Below, one piece after another: positions 8,841 to 15,484 of a stretch of 35,105 bases of DNA. The notes below the pieces were generated by a model that did not search any database, was not told the origin of the DNA, and worked only from the letters and a program-made list of their open reading frames with translations. Position 1 is the stretch's first letter; the number at the start of each line of letters is the position of its first letter. Source of the DNA: a virus; IMG/VR virus record IMGVR_UViG_3300029319_000070, positions 1-35,105 of that record; one strand, given 5' to 3'. The position numbers and the translations under genes are program-made.

Positions 8841-9157
8841 CACAGAAAAAACTACAAAAAGATTCTATCCTTAATCAATACGATCTCGATGGTGACAACA
8901 CAATCACAGACGAAGAGCTTCAAAGAGCAAAAGAAATAAAGGAGACAGAAACAAAATTACGAAAAAATCTTGCTCAATTAAGAATGGCAAGATACACACT
9001 TATAGGAATGGGAGTATTCACACTTGCAATGTTTATAGTACCAATAGAACGAGTAGAAGCTTTAGCAGATATAAGTAATTTGTTTTACATTTCAGGAGCA
9101 GGTATTGTTGGTACATATATGGGTACATCAGCATACATGGCAAAGAATGGTAAATAA
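8837..9157 (+). CDS. Membrane protein with an EF-hand calcium-binding loop
   Basis: This 106-residue protein contains a complete 12-position EF-hand loop at residues 16-27 (DLDGDNTITDEE): acidic residues at positions 1, 3, 5 and 12, Gly at 4 is replaced in register by the usual flexible residues, and Ile at 8. The loop is flanked by helical sequence. Two hydrophobic segments follow, about residues 52-70 (YTLIGMGVFTLAMFIVPI) and 80-101 (ISNLFYISGAGIVGTYMG). The arrangement of a soluble Ca2+-binding head on two membrane helices resembles a small holin-like protein. EF-hands occur in some marine phage proteins, but a role here is inference. It overlaps the upstream gene by four bases. Confidence 0.88.
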   Translation: MTQKKLQKDSILNQYDLDGDNTITDEELQRAKEIKETETKLRKNLAQLRMARYTLIGMGVFTLAMFIVPIERVEALADISNLFYISGAGIVGTYMGTSAYMAKNGK

Positions 9158-9442
9158 ATGGCAAAAAAAGATCCAAAAATTGGTACAGGCAAAAAGCCTA
9201 AAGGTTCAGGTAGAAGACTCTATACTGACGAAAATCCAAAAGATACTGTTAGAATTAAATTTGCAACTCCTGCTGATGCTCGTGCAACAGTTGCAAAAGT
9301 TAAAAGAATTAATAAGCCTTATGCTAGAAAAATTCAAATCCTTACTGTCATGGAGCAGAGGGCAAAAGTAATGAAAAAAGCAGAAGTAGTTAGAATTGCT
9401 AAATCTGCAAAAGAGTCACTTAAACGTGCAAGAAAAAAATGA
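9158..9442 (+). CDS. Small basic conserved phage protein (GSGRRLYTDENPKDT type)
   Basis: This 94-residue basic protein starts immediately after the previous stop. The core GSGRRLYTDENPKDTVRIKF followed by ADARATVAKVKRI and RKIQILTVMEQRAKVM is a sequence pattern I associate with a conserved uncharacterised protein in marine phages. The second half is predicted alpha-helical and very Lys/Arg-rich, which would suit nucleic acid contact. The function is unknown to me. It overlaps the next gene by four bases (ATGA). Confidence 0.85.
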   Translation: MAKKDPKIGTGKKPKGSGRRLYTDENPKDTVRIKFATPADARATVAKVKRINKPYARKIQILTVMEQRAKVMKKAEVVRIAKSAKESLKRARKK

Positions 9443-9636
9443 CTGTATTTATGCTCATGTGTTATTTAAATGAAGTATTTAATGGTGGTGTGTATTTTCA
9501 AAACATTAATGATTGTTTATATTACTCAAAAAGATTAAGTAATCAAAATGCTGACATAGCGATTAATGTTGAAAAGTATGAATGTATGTGTAAACTCATA
9601 CCAAATATTGATCCAAAAAAAGTGAAGGTATATTAG
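9439..9636 (+). CDS. Small Cys-containing protein
   Basis: This 65-residue protein begins with a short hydrophobic stretch (MTVFMLMCYLNEVF), contains CLYYSKRLSNQN and ends with YECMCKLIPNI. The four Cys residues and hydrophobic N-terminus could mean an exported disulphide protein or a metal site, but no family is recognised. The start sits in an ATGA overlap with the preceding gene. It lies just before the holin gene and shares its transcript direction. Confidence 0.7.
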   Translation: MTVFMLMCYLNEVFNGGVYFQNINDCLYYSKRLSNQNADIAINVEKYECMCKLIPNIDPKKVKVY

Positions 9637-9645
9637 GAGGTAGCC

Positions 9646-10023
9646 ATGTTACAAGCACTTATAGGTCCTGTCACAGGACTTTTAGATAAATTTATTCCAG
9701 ACGCAGACAAAAAAGCAGATCTCGCTCATAAGATAGCTACCATGTCTGAAAGACACGCACAGGAATTAGCACTTGCTCAAATAGAAGTTCTGAAAGAAGA
9801 TGCTAAAGGCAACTGGTTTCAAAGCTCGTGGAGACCCCTTATTGGCTGGATTTCAGGTCTATCTCTTGGAATAAATTACATGGTAGCACCAATTTGTGCA
9901 GGTTTTGGTATCACAATTCCACAAGCAGATATGTCTGTTATGATGCCCTTGATGTTTGGTATGCTAGGAATTGGTGGAATGAGATCTTTTGATAAGCTTA
10001 AAAAAACAGATACAAAAAAATGA
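9646..10023 (+). CDS. Holin of the 3TM (GTA/phage) type
   Basis: Holins permeabilise the inner membrane so that lysozyme can reach the cell wall. This 125-residue protein has an amphipathic helical N-terminus (residues 1-55), then the family-typical segment WFQSSWRPLIGWISG at 57-71 entering a first membrane span (about 63-87) and a second near 96-112. The pattern matches the holin family I know as GTA_holin_3TM (Pfam PF11351, from memory). A strong ribosome site, AGGAGG at 9635-9640, fixes the start. Unusually, the lysozyme gene lies more than 23 kb downstream rather than beside it. Confidence 0.85.
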   Translation: MLQALIGPVTGLLDKFIPDADKKADLAHKIATMSERHAQELALAQIEVLKEDAKGNWFQSSWRPLIGWISGLSLGINYMVAPICAGFGITIPQADMSVMMPLMFGMLGIGGMRSFDKLKKTDTKK

Positions 10024-10175
10024 ATCAAGAAAAAGAAGTTAAAATTTGTTGGATTCACAAAATAGCCATGAAAGAAATTGAACATGAAGAACCGATACCG
10101 ACCATAGGAGTGTATAAATACAAAGAATATAAATGTCCTATGTGTGCTAACTTGTATGAAGAAGAAGAATTGTAA
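10020..10175 (+). CDS. 51-residue protein with a probable zinc-binding Cys/His site
   Basis: This short frame starts in an ATGA overlap with the holin gene and ends with TAA at 10173-10175. The product has an N-terminal Cys-x2-His pair (ICWIHKIA) and a C-terminal Cys-x2-Cys pair (KCPMCANLYEEEEL). Together these could form a single zinc-ribbon-like site. The tight overlaps on both sides and the paired metal ligands argue that it is a real gene despite its size. The function is unknown; small zinc proteins in phages often bind nucleic acid or a host protein. Confidence 0.7.
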   Translation: MNQEKEVKICWIHKIAMKEIEHEEPIPTIGVYKYKEYKCPMCANLYEEEEL

Positions 10176-10176
10176 G

Positions 10177-10368
10177 ATGGATGGAGTTAAACTAGCAGAG
10201 CATTTGTATAAGAACATACGTCAAAGAAAAGAACAATTAAGTGAGTCTTTGGCTGATGGAGCGATAGGATCTATGGAAGACTATCGAGCAATAACAGGTG
10301 AAATACGAGGTCTAACCTGGATTGAAGAAGAACTAAGAACCTCGATGAAAGGTATAGAAGATGACTAA
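10177..10368 (+). CDS. Small helical phage protein
   Basis: The start is taken at ATG 10177, one base after the upstream stop; an upstream in-frame ATG at 10144 would overlap the neighbouring gene by 32 bases. The 63-residue product (KLAEHLYKNIRQRKEQL ... GSMEDYRAITGEIRGLTWIEEEL) is predicted to be two long helices. It is similar in pattern to a small conserved protein often found near holin or head genes of phages. Its function is unknown. It overlaps the co-chaperonin gene by eight bases. Confidence 0.78.
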   Translation: MDGVKLAEHLYKNIRQRKEQLSESLADGAIGSMEDYRAITGEIRGLTWIEEELRTSMKGIEDD

Positions 10369-10843
10369 AAAGTTGTATGTGCCAAATCGGATATTGGCAC
10401 AAAAAGCTAAAGCAGTTAATCCGACCCCAAAAGCTATATCAAAAGCTTTTGATAACAAAGAAGAAGCCAATGAAAATTCTAAAGATCCATCAAAGTTAGA
10501 TGTGTCTGTATTAGAAAGATTACCTCAACCAACAGGATATAGAATACTTGTTATTCCATACTATTTGTCTGAAAAAACAAAAGGAGGAATAATTATTCCT
10601 GATGCAACTAGAGATCGTGAGTCTTTTGCAACAGTCGTAGCTTACGTTGTTAAACTAGGTCCTGATGCCTATCAAGATTCTGATAAATTCCCAAATGGAG
10701 CATACTGTTCTGAGAAGAATTGGGTGCTTATGGGCAGATATGCTGGAAATAGGTTTAAAGTGGATGGTCTTGAGCTAAGAATTATAAATGACGATAATAT
10801 TATAGCAACAATACTTGACCCAGCAGATATTTCATATGTATAG
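10361..10843 (+). CDS. GroES-like co-chaperonin with N-terminal extension
   Basis: Residues 53-160 align in pattern with the 10-kDa co-chaperonin fold: PTGYRILVIPYYLSEKTKGGIIIP at 57-80 corresponds to the start of GroES with its mobile loop and the GGI contact that docks on GroEL. The segments VAYVVKLGPDAY, WVLMGRYAGNRFKV and IINDDNIIATILDPADI follow the remaining strands. An additional 50-residue Lys/Asn-rich N-terminus has no GroES counterpart. Phage co-chaperonins such as T4 gp31 redirect host GroEL to fold the capsid protein, and this gene lies immediately before scaffold and capsid genes. No GroEL is present, so the host chamber must be used. Confidence 0.88.
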   Translation: MTKKLYVPNRILAQKAKAVNPTPKAISKAFDNKEEANENSKDPSKLDVSVLERLPQPTGYRILVIPYYLSEKTKGGIIIPDATRDRESFATVVAYVVKLGPDAYQDSDKFPNGAYCSEKNWVLMGRYAGNRFKVDGLELRIINDDNIIATILDPADISYV

Positions 10844-10854
10844 TGGAGGTAATC

Positions 10855-11763
10855 ATGAATGAAGTACAAGAAAATAAAGTAGAAGAAGTTTCTAACGAAA
10901 ACGAATTTGTAGTTGAGCTTGATGAAAATCAAGAAGTCGCTAAACAAGAAACTCAATCTGAAAATAAAGAACAGACAATTGTTCGCACTGAAGAGTCTGA
11001 CGAACATGAATCTTACAGTGAAAAAGTTCAAAAAAGGATAGATGCACTTACTGCAAAAAGAAAAGCTGCAGAAGATGATGCAAACAATGCCATTAATTAT
11101 GGTAAACAAGTTGAGGAAGAAAACAAGAGACTCAGAAGACAACTTGAAACCTACACAAATGGTTATACCAATGAGTTTGATACACGGATTCAATCTCAGG
11201 AAGCACAGGTCAAACAATTGTTAAAGGAGGCTTATGATGCTCAAGATGTTGAAAAAATTGCTGAAGCAAACTCTGCTCTCACTCAAGTCAATATTGAAAA
11301 AGAAAGACTTAGAGTCCTCAAGCAACAAAGAGAGCAAGAAAGAGCAACTCAAACAAATGAGGGACAAAGCAGTCAAACGCAACAAGTAAAGCAACCATCA
11401 ATTGAGGACAATCCAAAGATAAAAGCTTGGATTGCTAGAAACCCCTGGTATGGTAAAAATGATGAAATAGAAAAAAATCTAGCCTTGATGTTAGCTGATA
11501 AAAAGGTATCAACGATGTATGATGCTACAGATGACAGGTATTATGAAGAAATAGACAAAGAAATGGCTAAATTATTCCCTTCAGATCAGAGCAATGGTGC
11601 TATCGCCCAAACTGTTGCACCTGTAAATGGCAGAGCTTCTGTCAAAACTGGGCGTAAACAGAGAGTAGTCCTTACAGAAAGTGAGAGACGAACTGCTGAT
11701 AAACTTGGTGTGCCATATGAAAAATATGCACAGCAAAAAATAAAACTTCAAAAAGGAGCATAA
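10855..11763 (+). CDS. Head scaffolding protein
   Basis: The start at ATG 10855 is decided by the GGAGGT ribosome site at 10845-10850; an in-frame GTG at 10843 is unlikely. The 302-residue product is acidic at the N-terminus, then forms a long coiled-coil-type region (about 60-190) rich in Glu, Lys, Arg and Gln. It ends with a basic segment (GRKQRVVLTESERRTADKLGVPYEKYAQQK). This composition and the location just upstream of the capsid gene are typical of podovirus scaffolding proteins, which template the procapsid and exit before or during packaging. The identification rests on composition and position, not on a catalytic motif. Confidence 0.8.
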   Translation: MNEVQENKVEEVSNENEFVVELDENQEVAKQETQSENKEQTIVRTEESDEHESYSEKVQKRIDALTAKRKAAEDDANNAINYGKQVEEENKRLRRQLETYTNGYTNEFDTRIQSQEAQVKQLLKEAYDAQDVEKIAEANSALTQVNIEKERLRVLKQQREQERATQTNEGQSSQTQQVKQPSIEDNPKIKAWIARNPWYGKNDEIEKNLALMLADKKVSTMYDATDDRYYEEIDKEMAKLFPSDQSNGAIAQTVAPVNGRASVKTGRKQRVVLTESERRTADKLGVPYEKYAQQKIKLQKGA

Positions 11764-11764
11764 G

Positions 11765-12226
11765 ATGGCTGATAGATCAAATCGAGAGTCTGCAACTCGT
11801 GAAAAACAGGAAAGAAAACTTGATTGGAAGCCACCTTCAACTCTTGATGCACCCGAAGCTCCTGTAGGGTATAAACACAGGTGGATAAGAGAACGTGTAA
11901 TGGACTATGATGATAAATCAAATGTCTTTAAGCGAAGAAGAGAGGGATATGAATTAGTCCGTGCAGATGAATATCCTGACTTTGAAACACCAACAATCGA
12001 TGAAGGTAAAAATGCTGGAGTAATTGGTCAAGGTGGTTTGTTACTTGCACGAATACCAGAGGAAGTTGCTGACAGTAGAAATGAATATTTCCGTAAAAAA
12101 ACTTCAAATCAAATGGCAGTTTATGATCAGGAGTTGGCAAGCCAGCCCGAATCTTCTGCTGGAAGGATCTTAAAACCAGAAAGAAAATCACAAGTTCGAT
12201 TTGGTGGAAAGAAAAGTGATAATTAG
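11765..12226 (+). CDS. Conserved phage protein between scaffold and capsid genes
   Basis: This 153-residue charged protein starts one base after the scaffold stop. It contains LDWKPPSTLDAPEAPVGYKHRWIRE followed by RRREGYELVRADEYPDFE and a Gly-rich turn (GVIGQGGLLLARIPEE), and ends in a basic tail, VRFGGKKSDN. I recognise this pattern from marine phage genomes at the same position, but no function is known to me. Its position suggests a head-assembly or virion role. Confidence 0.8.
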   Translation: MADRSNRESATREKQERKLDWKPPSTLDAPEAPVGYKHRWIRERVMDYDDKSNVFKRRREGYELVRADEYPDFETPTIDEGKNAGVIGQGGLLLARIPEEVADSRNEYFRKKTSNQMAVYDQELASQPESSAGRILKPERKSQVRFGGKKSDN

Positions 12227-12245
12227 TAATTTTAAGGAGACTTAA

Positions 12246-12830
12246 ATGGCAAATCAAGATGCTGCTTTCGGTATGCGTCCTGTCAAGATGATAGGTGGAG
12301 CACCTTATTCTGGTGGACAAAGCCGATATAGAATCGCTGCCAATTACGGAACAAATATTTTTCAAGGTGACATGGTAATGCAAGTCACTGGTGGAGGTAT
12401 TGAAGTTCATGCCGATGGTGGAACTGTTCCAATAGTTGGAGTATTCAATGGTTGTAGGTTTACTGACCCAACCACGAAAAAGGAAACTTTTTCAAACTTT
12501 TACCCTGCAAGTACAAATGCGTCAGATATTGAAGCCTTCATAATCGATGATCCAAATGTCGTTTTTGAAATTCAAGCAGATGCTGCATTTCCAGTTGCAG
12601 ATCTTTTAGGCAACTTTGACATAGTATATACCACTTCTGGTTCAACCACTACTGGTATTTCAGGTGCAGAGTTAGATGTAACAACAGGTGCGACAAACAC
12701 TAATCTTCCGATCAAAGCGATTGATATATCTCAAGATCCTGAGAATAGTGATGTTTCATCAGATGCTACCAACGTCTTGGTTGTGATTCAAAATCACATC
12801 TTTGGTGTTAAGGGTGCAGGATTAGCGTAA
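12246..12830 (+). CDS. Probable capsid decoration (head) protein
   Basis: This 194-residue, beta-rich protein begins MANQDAAFGMRPVKMIGGAPY, an N-terminus typical of a virion protein family seen next to capsid genes in marine phages. The body is rich in Gly, Thr, Asp and Ala, with few Lys and no hydrophobic span. A clear GGAG site precedes the start. Lying directly upstream of the major capsid protein, it is best read as a decoration or cement protein that binds the outside of the expanded shell, though this is inferred from context. Confidence 0.72.
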   Translation: MANQDAAFGMRPVKMIGGAPYSGGQSRYRIAANYGTNIFQGDMVMQVTGGGIEVHADGGTVPIVGVFNGCRFTDPTTKKETFSNFYPASTNASDIEAFIIDDPNVVFEIQADAAFPVADLLGNFDIVYTTSGSTTTGISGAELDVTTGATNTNLPIKAIDISQDPENSDVSSDATNVLVVIQNHIFGVKGAGLA

Positions 12831-12843
12831 GGGAGATTAGATT

Positions 12844-13752
12844 ATGGCTATATCAAGAGCACAACTAGTTAAAGAACTAGAACCTGGTCTTAACGCTTTA
12901 TTCGGCATGGAATATGATCGTTATGATCAAGAGCATACTGAAATTTATGAAACAGAAACTTCAGATCGAGCTTTCGAAGAAGAAGTAATGTTATCAGGAT
13001 TTGGTAATGCTCAAACTAAATCAGAAGGTGCTGGTGTTGTATTTGACGATGCAAACGAAGTATATACTTCACGTTATACAATGGAAACTATTGCATTAGC
13101 TTTTGCACTTACAGAAGAGGCAATGGAAGACAACTTGTATGATCAACTCGGTAGAAGATATACAAGAGCGTTGGCAAGATCAATGTCGCATACTAAGCAG
13201 GTAAAAGCTGCTGCTACATTAAACAATGCTTTCGATTCAAGCTTTACTGGAGGCGATGGTAAAGAACTATGTGCTACAGATCACCCATTAGGTGGTGGTG
13301 GTACATTCAGAAATGAGCCATCAGTTGCAGCAGACTTGAATGAAACATCATTAGAAAATGCCTTAATTGATATTTCTAATTTTGTTGATGAAAGAAATAT
13401 GATTGTAGCATTAAGAGGAATGAAATTAATTATTCCACCTGCACTACAGTTTGTTGCTGATAGACTACTTGAGTCAACATTAAGAACAGGTACTTCTGAC
13501 AATGATGTTAACGCAATTAAAAATATGGGTATGTTACCAGAGGGTTATACAATTAACCACTTCTTAACAGACACAGATGCGTTTTTCATTAAGACAGATG
13601 CACCTAATGGCTTCAAGTATTTTGAAAGAACACCATTAAGTACAAGTATGGAAGCTGATTTCGATACTGGTAACATGAGATACAAAGCTAGAGAGCGTTA
13701 TGCCTTTGGTTTTTCAGATCCAAGATGTGTGTTCGGATCACCAGGAGCATAA
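12844..13752 (+). CDS. Major capsid protein (HK97-type fold expected)
   Basis: This 302-residue protein follows a GGGAG site. Features expected of an HK97-like shell protein are an N-terminal helical arm with many acidic residues, the segment FALTEEAMEDNLYDQLGRRY, the ARSMSHTKQVKAAATLNNAF spine helix (about 112-131), a Gly-rich loop (LGGGGTF), and a beta-rich C-terminal axial domain ending in RYKARERYAFGFSDPRCVFG. There is no long N-terminal delta domain, which agrees with a separate scaffold gene. Two stem-loop terminators follow at once, as is common after the most abundant virion transcript. Confidence 0.9.
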   Translation: MAISRAQLVKELEPGLNALFGMEYDRYDQEHTEIYETETSDRAFEEEVMLSGFGNAQTKSEGAGVVFDDANEVYTSRYTMETIALAFALTEEAMEDNLYDQLGRRYTRALARSMSHTKQVKAAATLNNAFDSSFTGGDGKELCATDHPLGGGGTFRNEPSVAADLNETSLENALIDISNFVDERNMIVALRGMKLIIPPALQFVADRLLESTLRTGTSDNDVNAIKNMGMLPEGYTINHFLTDTDAFFIKTDAPNGFKYFERTPLSTSMEADFDTGNMRYKARERYAFGFSDPRCVFGSPGA

Positions 13753-13773
13753 GCGAACAATTGTTCGTTTTTT
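13751..13773 (+). terminator. Stem-loop 1 after the capsid gene, also a 14-base palindrome
   Basis: The perfect palindrome CGAACAATTGTTCG (13754-13767) can fold as a 5-bp stem with an AATT loop and is followed by six T residues, giving a weak intrinsic terminator. The same 12-base core occurs elsewhere in the window (26463-26474 and 30043-30054), so it may also be a protein-binding site. Confidence 0.55.
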
Positions 13774-13776
13774 ATT

Positions 13777-13804
13777 AAGGGGTCTTTTCAGACCCCTTTT
13801 TTTT
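13777..13804 (+). terminator. Strong intrinsic terminator after the capsid gene
   Basis: A 9-bp perfect stem (AAGGGGTCT at 13777-13785 with AGACCCCTT at 13790-13798) and a TTTC loop are followed by a run of eight T residues to 13804. This is a classical rho-independent terminator in the + direction and should reduce transcription from the capsid gene into the following virion genes. Confidence 0.9.
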
Positions 13805-13822
13805 GTATATACTTAAAATACC

Positions 13823-13864
13823 TTGACGAAGAATTAACTTCGACAATAGCCTAGACAAGGAGAT
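13823..13864 (+). promoter_or_regulatory. Leader region of the downstream module with inverted repeat
   Basis: Between the terminator and the gene at 13869 lie a TTGACG hexamer (13823-13828) that resembles a -35 box, an inverted repeat CGAAG-AATTAA-CTTCG (13827-13842) and a clean AAGGAG ribosome site (13857-13862). No good -10 box is seen at the right spacing, so a sigma70-type promoter is only possible. Renewed transcription here would make sense after two terminators. Confidence 0.35.
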
Positions 13865-13868
13865 TTAC

Positions 13869-14375
13869 ATGGCTAATTCAACATTCTCAGGTCCTATACG
13901 ATCTGAAAGCACTATTAAAACAATCAGCAAAAATGCAACTACTGGAACAATTACAGAGATTACAACTCTTGGTGGAGCACCAGTGAGTCTATCTGATGGT
14001 GATGTAACTTTAACAAATGCAACTCATAGTGGTAGAGTTTTACTTGTACCAGATGGATCACAAGATAATACATACACATTGCCTGCACCAATAGCTGGAT
14101 CAGTATTTAGATTTGTCTATGCAGGTGGAGCTGCTGATGCAACAGATGCTCTTATAATCACACCTGGTAACACAAACTTTTATATTGGTGGAATCACTCA
14201 TTTAGACACAAACGCAGATAATGCAACTGTGTTTTCTAATGGCAGTTCAAACAGTAGTGTACAATTAAATGTGCCACAAGCATTCGATATTACGATTGTA
14301 GGTAAAGACACAACGAACTATCAAATATTTGGCACTGTTACATCAACAACAGCACCTGCTTTCGCTGATCAATAA
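13869..14375 (+). CDS. Probable virion (head fibre or decoration) protein
   Basis: This 168-residue Thr/Ser/Gly/Asn-rich protein has no charged clusters and a composition typical of beta-rich virion surface proteins. It begins MANSTFSGPIRSES, a pattern I associate with structural proteins in marine phages, and contains a repeated beta-strand rhythm (SGRVLLVPDGSQDNTYTLPAP). It is the first gene after the capsid terminators, with an AAGGAG ribosome site. Its role on the head or neck is inferred from composition and place. Confidence 0.7.
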   Translation: MANSTFSGPIRSESTIKTISKNATTGTITEITTLGGAPVSLSDGDVTLTNATHSGRVLLVPDGSQDNTYTLPAPIAGSVFRFVYAGGAADATDALIITPGNTNFYIGGITHLDTNADNATVFSNGSSNSSVQLNVPQAFDITIVGKDTTNYQIFGTVTSTTAPAFADQ

Positions 14376-14387
14376 TAGGAGAGTAAT

Positions 14388-14789
14388 ATGGCAGACGCAG
14401 TTACCTCTCAAACCTTACAAGATGGTAATCAAATTGCTGTTTTCAAATTTACTAATATCTCCGATGGTTCTGGAGAGAGTGCAGTAAAAAAAGTTGATGT
14501 TTCTGCACTATCCAAAAATGTTCGTGGTGAAGCTTGCACAAGAGTTACTATTGAGAAAATGTGGTGGCAGTGTAATGGAATGAAAGTTAGAATTTTATTC
14601 GATGCTTCTACAGATGACTTTTGTATTGAGCTTGGTGAAAATCAAAGTGGACATCACGACTATACATCATTTGGTGGTTTAGTAAATCCAGCTAGTTCTG
14701 GAGTAACTGGTGATATTATGTTTACGACTGTAGGGCATAGTTCAGCAGATACTTATACTGTTATTATGCAGGTTAGAAAGAGCTATTAA
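14388..14789 (+). CDS. Conserved probable virion protein
   Basis: This 133-residue, beta-rich protein follows an AGGAG site. The sequence MADAVTSQTLQDGNQIAVFKFTNISDGSGESAVKKVDVS, together with the WWQCNG motif near residue 61, belongs to a pattern common beside capsid and neck genes in marine phages. There is no membrane span or catalytic motif. It is probably a minor head or neck component. The stop overlaps the next start (TAATG). Confidence 0.72.
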   Translation: MADAVTSQTLQDGNQIAVFKFTNISDGSGESAVKKVDVSALSKNVRGEACTRVTIEKMWWQCNGMKVRILFDASTDDFCIELGENQSGHHDYTSFGGLVNPASSGVTGDIMFTTVGHSSADTYTVIMQVRKSY

Positions 14790-15073
14790 TGGCTAGGAAG
14801 CAAGATAAACAGCCTCCTAAAACTAAAAAATACTTTCGCTCTACAAAAAGTGGAGCTGGTATGACTAAAGCTGGGGTTGCACGTTATAGACGTGATAACC
14901 CTGGCAGTAAACTTAAGACTGCTGTGACAGGAAAAGTAAAGCCAGGTAGCAAGGCTGCAAAAAGAAGAAAGTCTTTTTGTGCTAGATCTGCTGGTCAAAT
15001 GAAAAAATTTCCAAAAGCAGCAAAAAATCCTAATAGTAGGTTAAGACAAGCAAGAAGACGATGGAAGTGTTAG
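14789..15073 (+). CDS. Small basic conserved protein (KSGAGMTKAGVARYRR type)
   Basis: This 94-residue protein is extremely basic. It contains KSGAGMTKAGVARYRRDNPGSKLKTAVTG, then KAAKRRKSFCARSAGQMKKFP, and ends with RRRWKC. This is a highly conserved family in phages and other large DNA viruses (I know it as DUF6321, from memory). Its function has not been established to my knowledge; the charge and size suggest binding to DNA, for example packaged genome. It opens a cassette of similar tiny basic Cys-containing proteins. Confidence 0.85.
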   Translation: MARKQDKQPPKTKKYFRSTKSGAGMTKAGVARYRRDNPGSKLKTAVTGKVKPGSKAAKRRKSFCARSAGQMKKFPKAAKNPNSRLRQARRRWKC

Positions 15074-15232
15074 ATGACAAGTAAAGAGTTATTAAAAATG
15101 TTGGAAAAACATGAGTCAGTATGCAATGCTAGATTTGATGGTATTAACAATAAACTTAACAAATTAGATACTCGTTTATGGGGTATATATGGAGTTATCA
15201 TAGGAGTTGCAGTTCTTGAGAAGTTTTTTTAA
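15074..15232 (+). CDS. 52-residue coiled-coil plus membrane-span protein (XhlA-like layout)
   Basis: ATG 15074 directly follows the upstream stop, and the frame ends with TAA at 15230-15232. The product begins with a helical heptad-like region (ELLKMLEKHESVCNARFDGINNKLNKLDTRL) and ends in one membrane span (WGIYGVIIGVAVLEKFF). This layout matches small haemolysin/holin accessory proteins of the XhlA type. It could therefore be a second lysis-related membrane protein, or a membrane anchor for neighbours. The stop overlaps the next start (TAATG). Confidence 0.75.
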   Translation: MTSKELLKMLEKHESVCNARFDGINNKLNKLDTRLWGIYGVIIGVAVLEKFF

Positions 15233-15399
15233 TGGTTATGGGCAGGTCACAAATGTCACGTCAAGTGTCAAAACCTCCCCAAAAAAGGAAGTGGAGTAAT
15301 GCGAGGAAACGGAAAATCAATTGCAGAAGACCTAAAGGATTTTCTCAAAAAGCACATTGTGCCGCTAAAAAAAGGAGAAGTTCTAAGAGCAAGAGGTGA
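15232..15399 (+). CDS. 55-residue basic protein with the NCRRPKGFSQKAHC motif
   Basis: The frame starts in a TAATG overlap with the preceding gene and ends at 15399. The product is dominated by Lys and Arg and contains INCRRPKGFSQKAHCAAKKRR at residues 29-49. I recognise the Cys-x2-Pro-Lys-Gly-Phe-Ser-x-Lys-Ala-His-Cys pattern as a motif repeated in many marine phage and large-virus proteins, possibly metal-binding. Its last 101 bases are shared with the gene starting at 15299 in another frame. Function unknown. Its recognisable motif makes it at least as likely to be real as the overlapping frame. Confidence 0.72.
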   Translation: MVMGRSQMSRQVSKPPQKRKWSNARKRKINCRRPKGFSQKAHCAAKKRRSSKSKR

Positions 15400-15484
15400 G
15401 CCACTTAAAGATTGTCCTCAATGTATGAAGAGAAAATATTGGTGTACCTGTTGGAAAGTATTGAAAGGAAGATATTATGCCTAA
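15299..15484 (+). CDS. Small protein with CPQC...CTC cysteine cluster, overlapping gene
   Basis: This 61-residue frame has a good ribosome site (AAGGAAGTGGAG just upstream) and ends eight bases inside the next gene. It has a helical first half (SIAEDLKDFLKKHIVPLKKGEV) and a C-terminal cluster, CPQCMKRKYWCTCW, that could bind zinc. The first 101 bases are also read in another frame by the gene at 15232. The unshared 3' part, which holds the Cys cluster, would otherwise be a gap in a tightly packed region, so I take both frames as probably expressed. Confidence 0.62.
   Translation: MRGNGKSIAEDLKDFLKKHIVPLKKGEVLRARGEPLKDCPQCMKRKYWCTCWKVLKGRYYA

Noticed and set aside
9105-9371. An 88-residue frame overlapping the gene at 9158 in another phase
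   Set aside because: The frame at 9158 encodes a conserved basic protein and abuts its neighbours; this one is Leu/Gln-rich and lacks a ribosome site.
10672-11217. A 181-residue minus-strand frame rich in Phe, Leu and Ile, resembling a membrane protein
   Set aside because: It is the complement of Glu/Lys-rich scaffold codons, which always read as Phe/Leu/Ser; no start context supports it.
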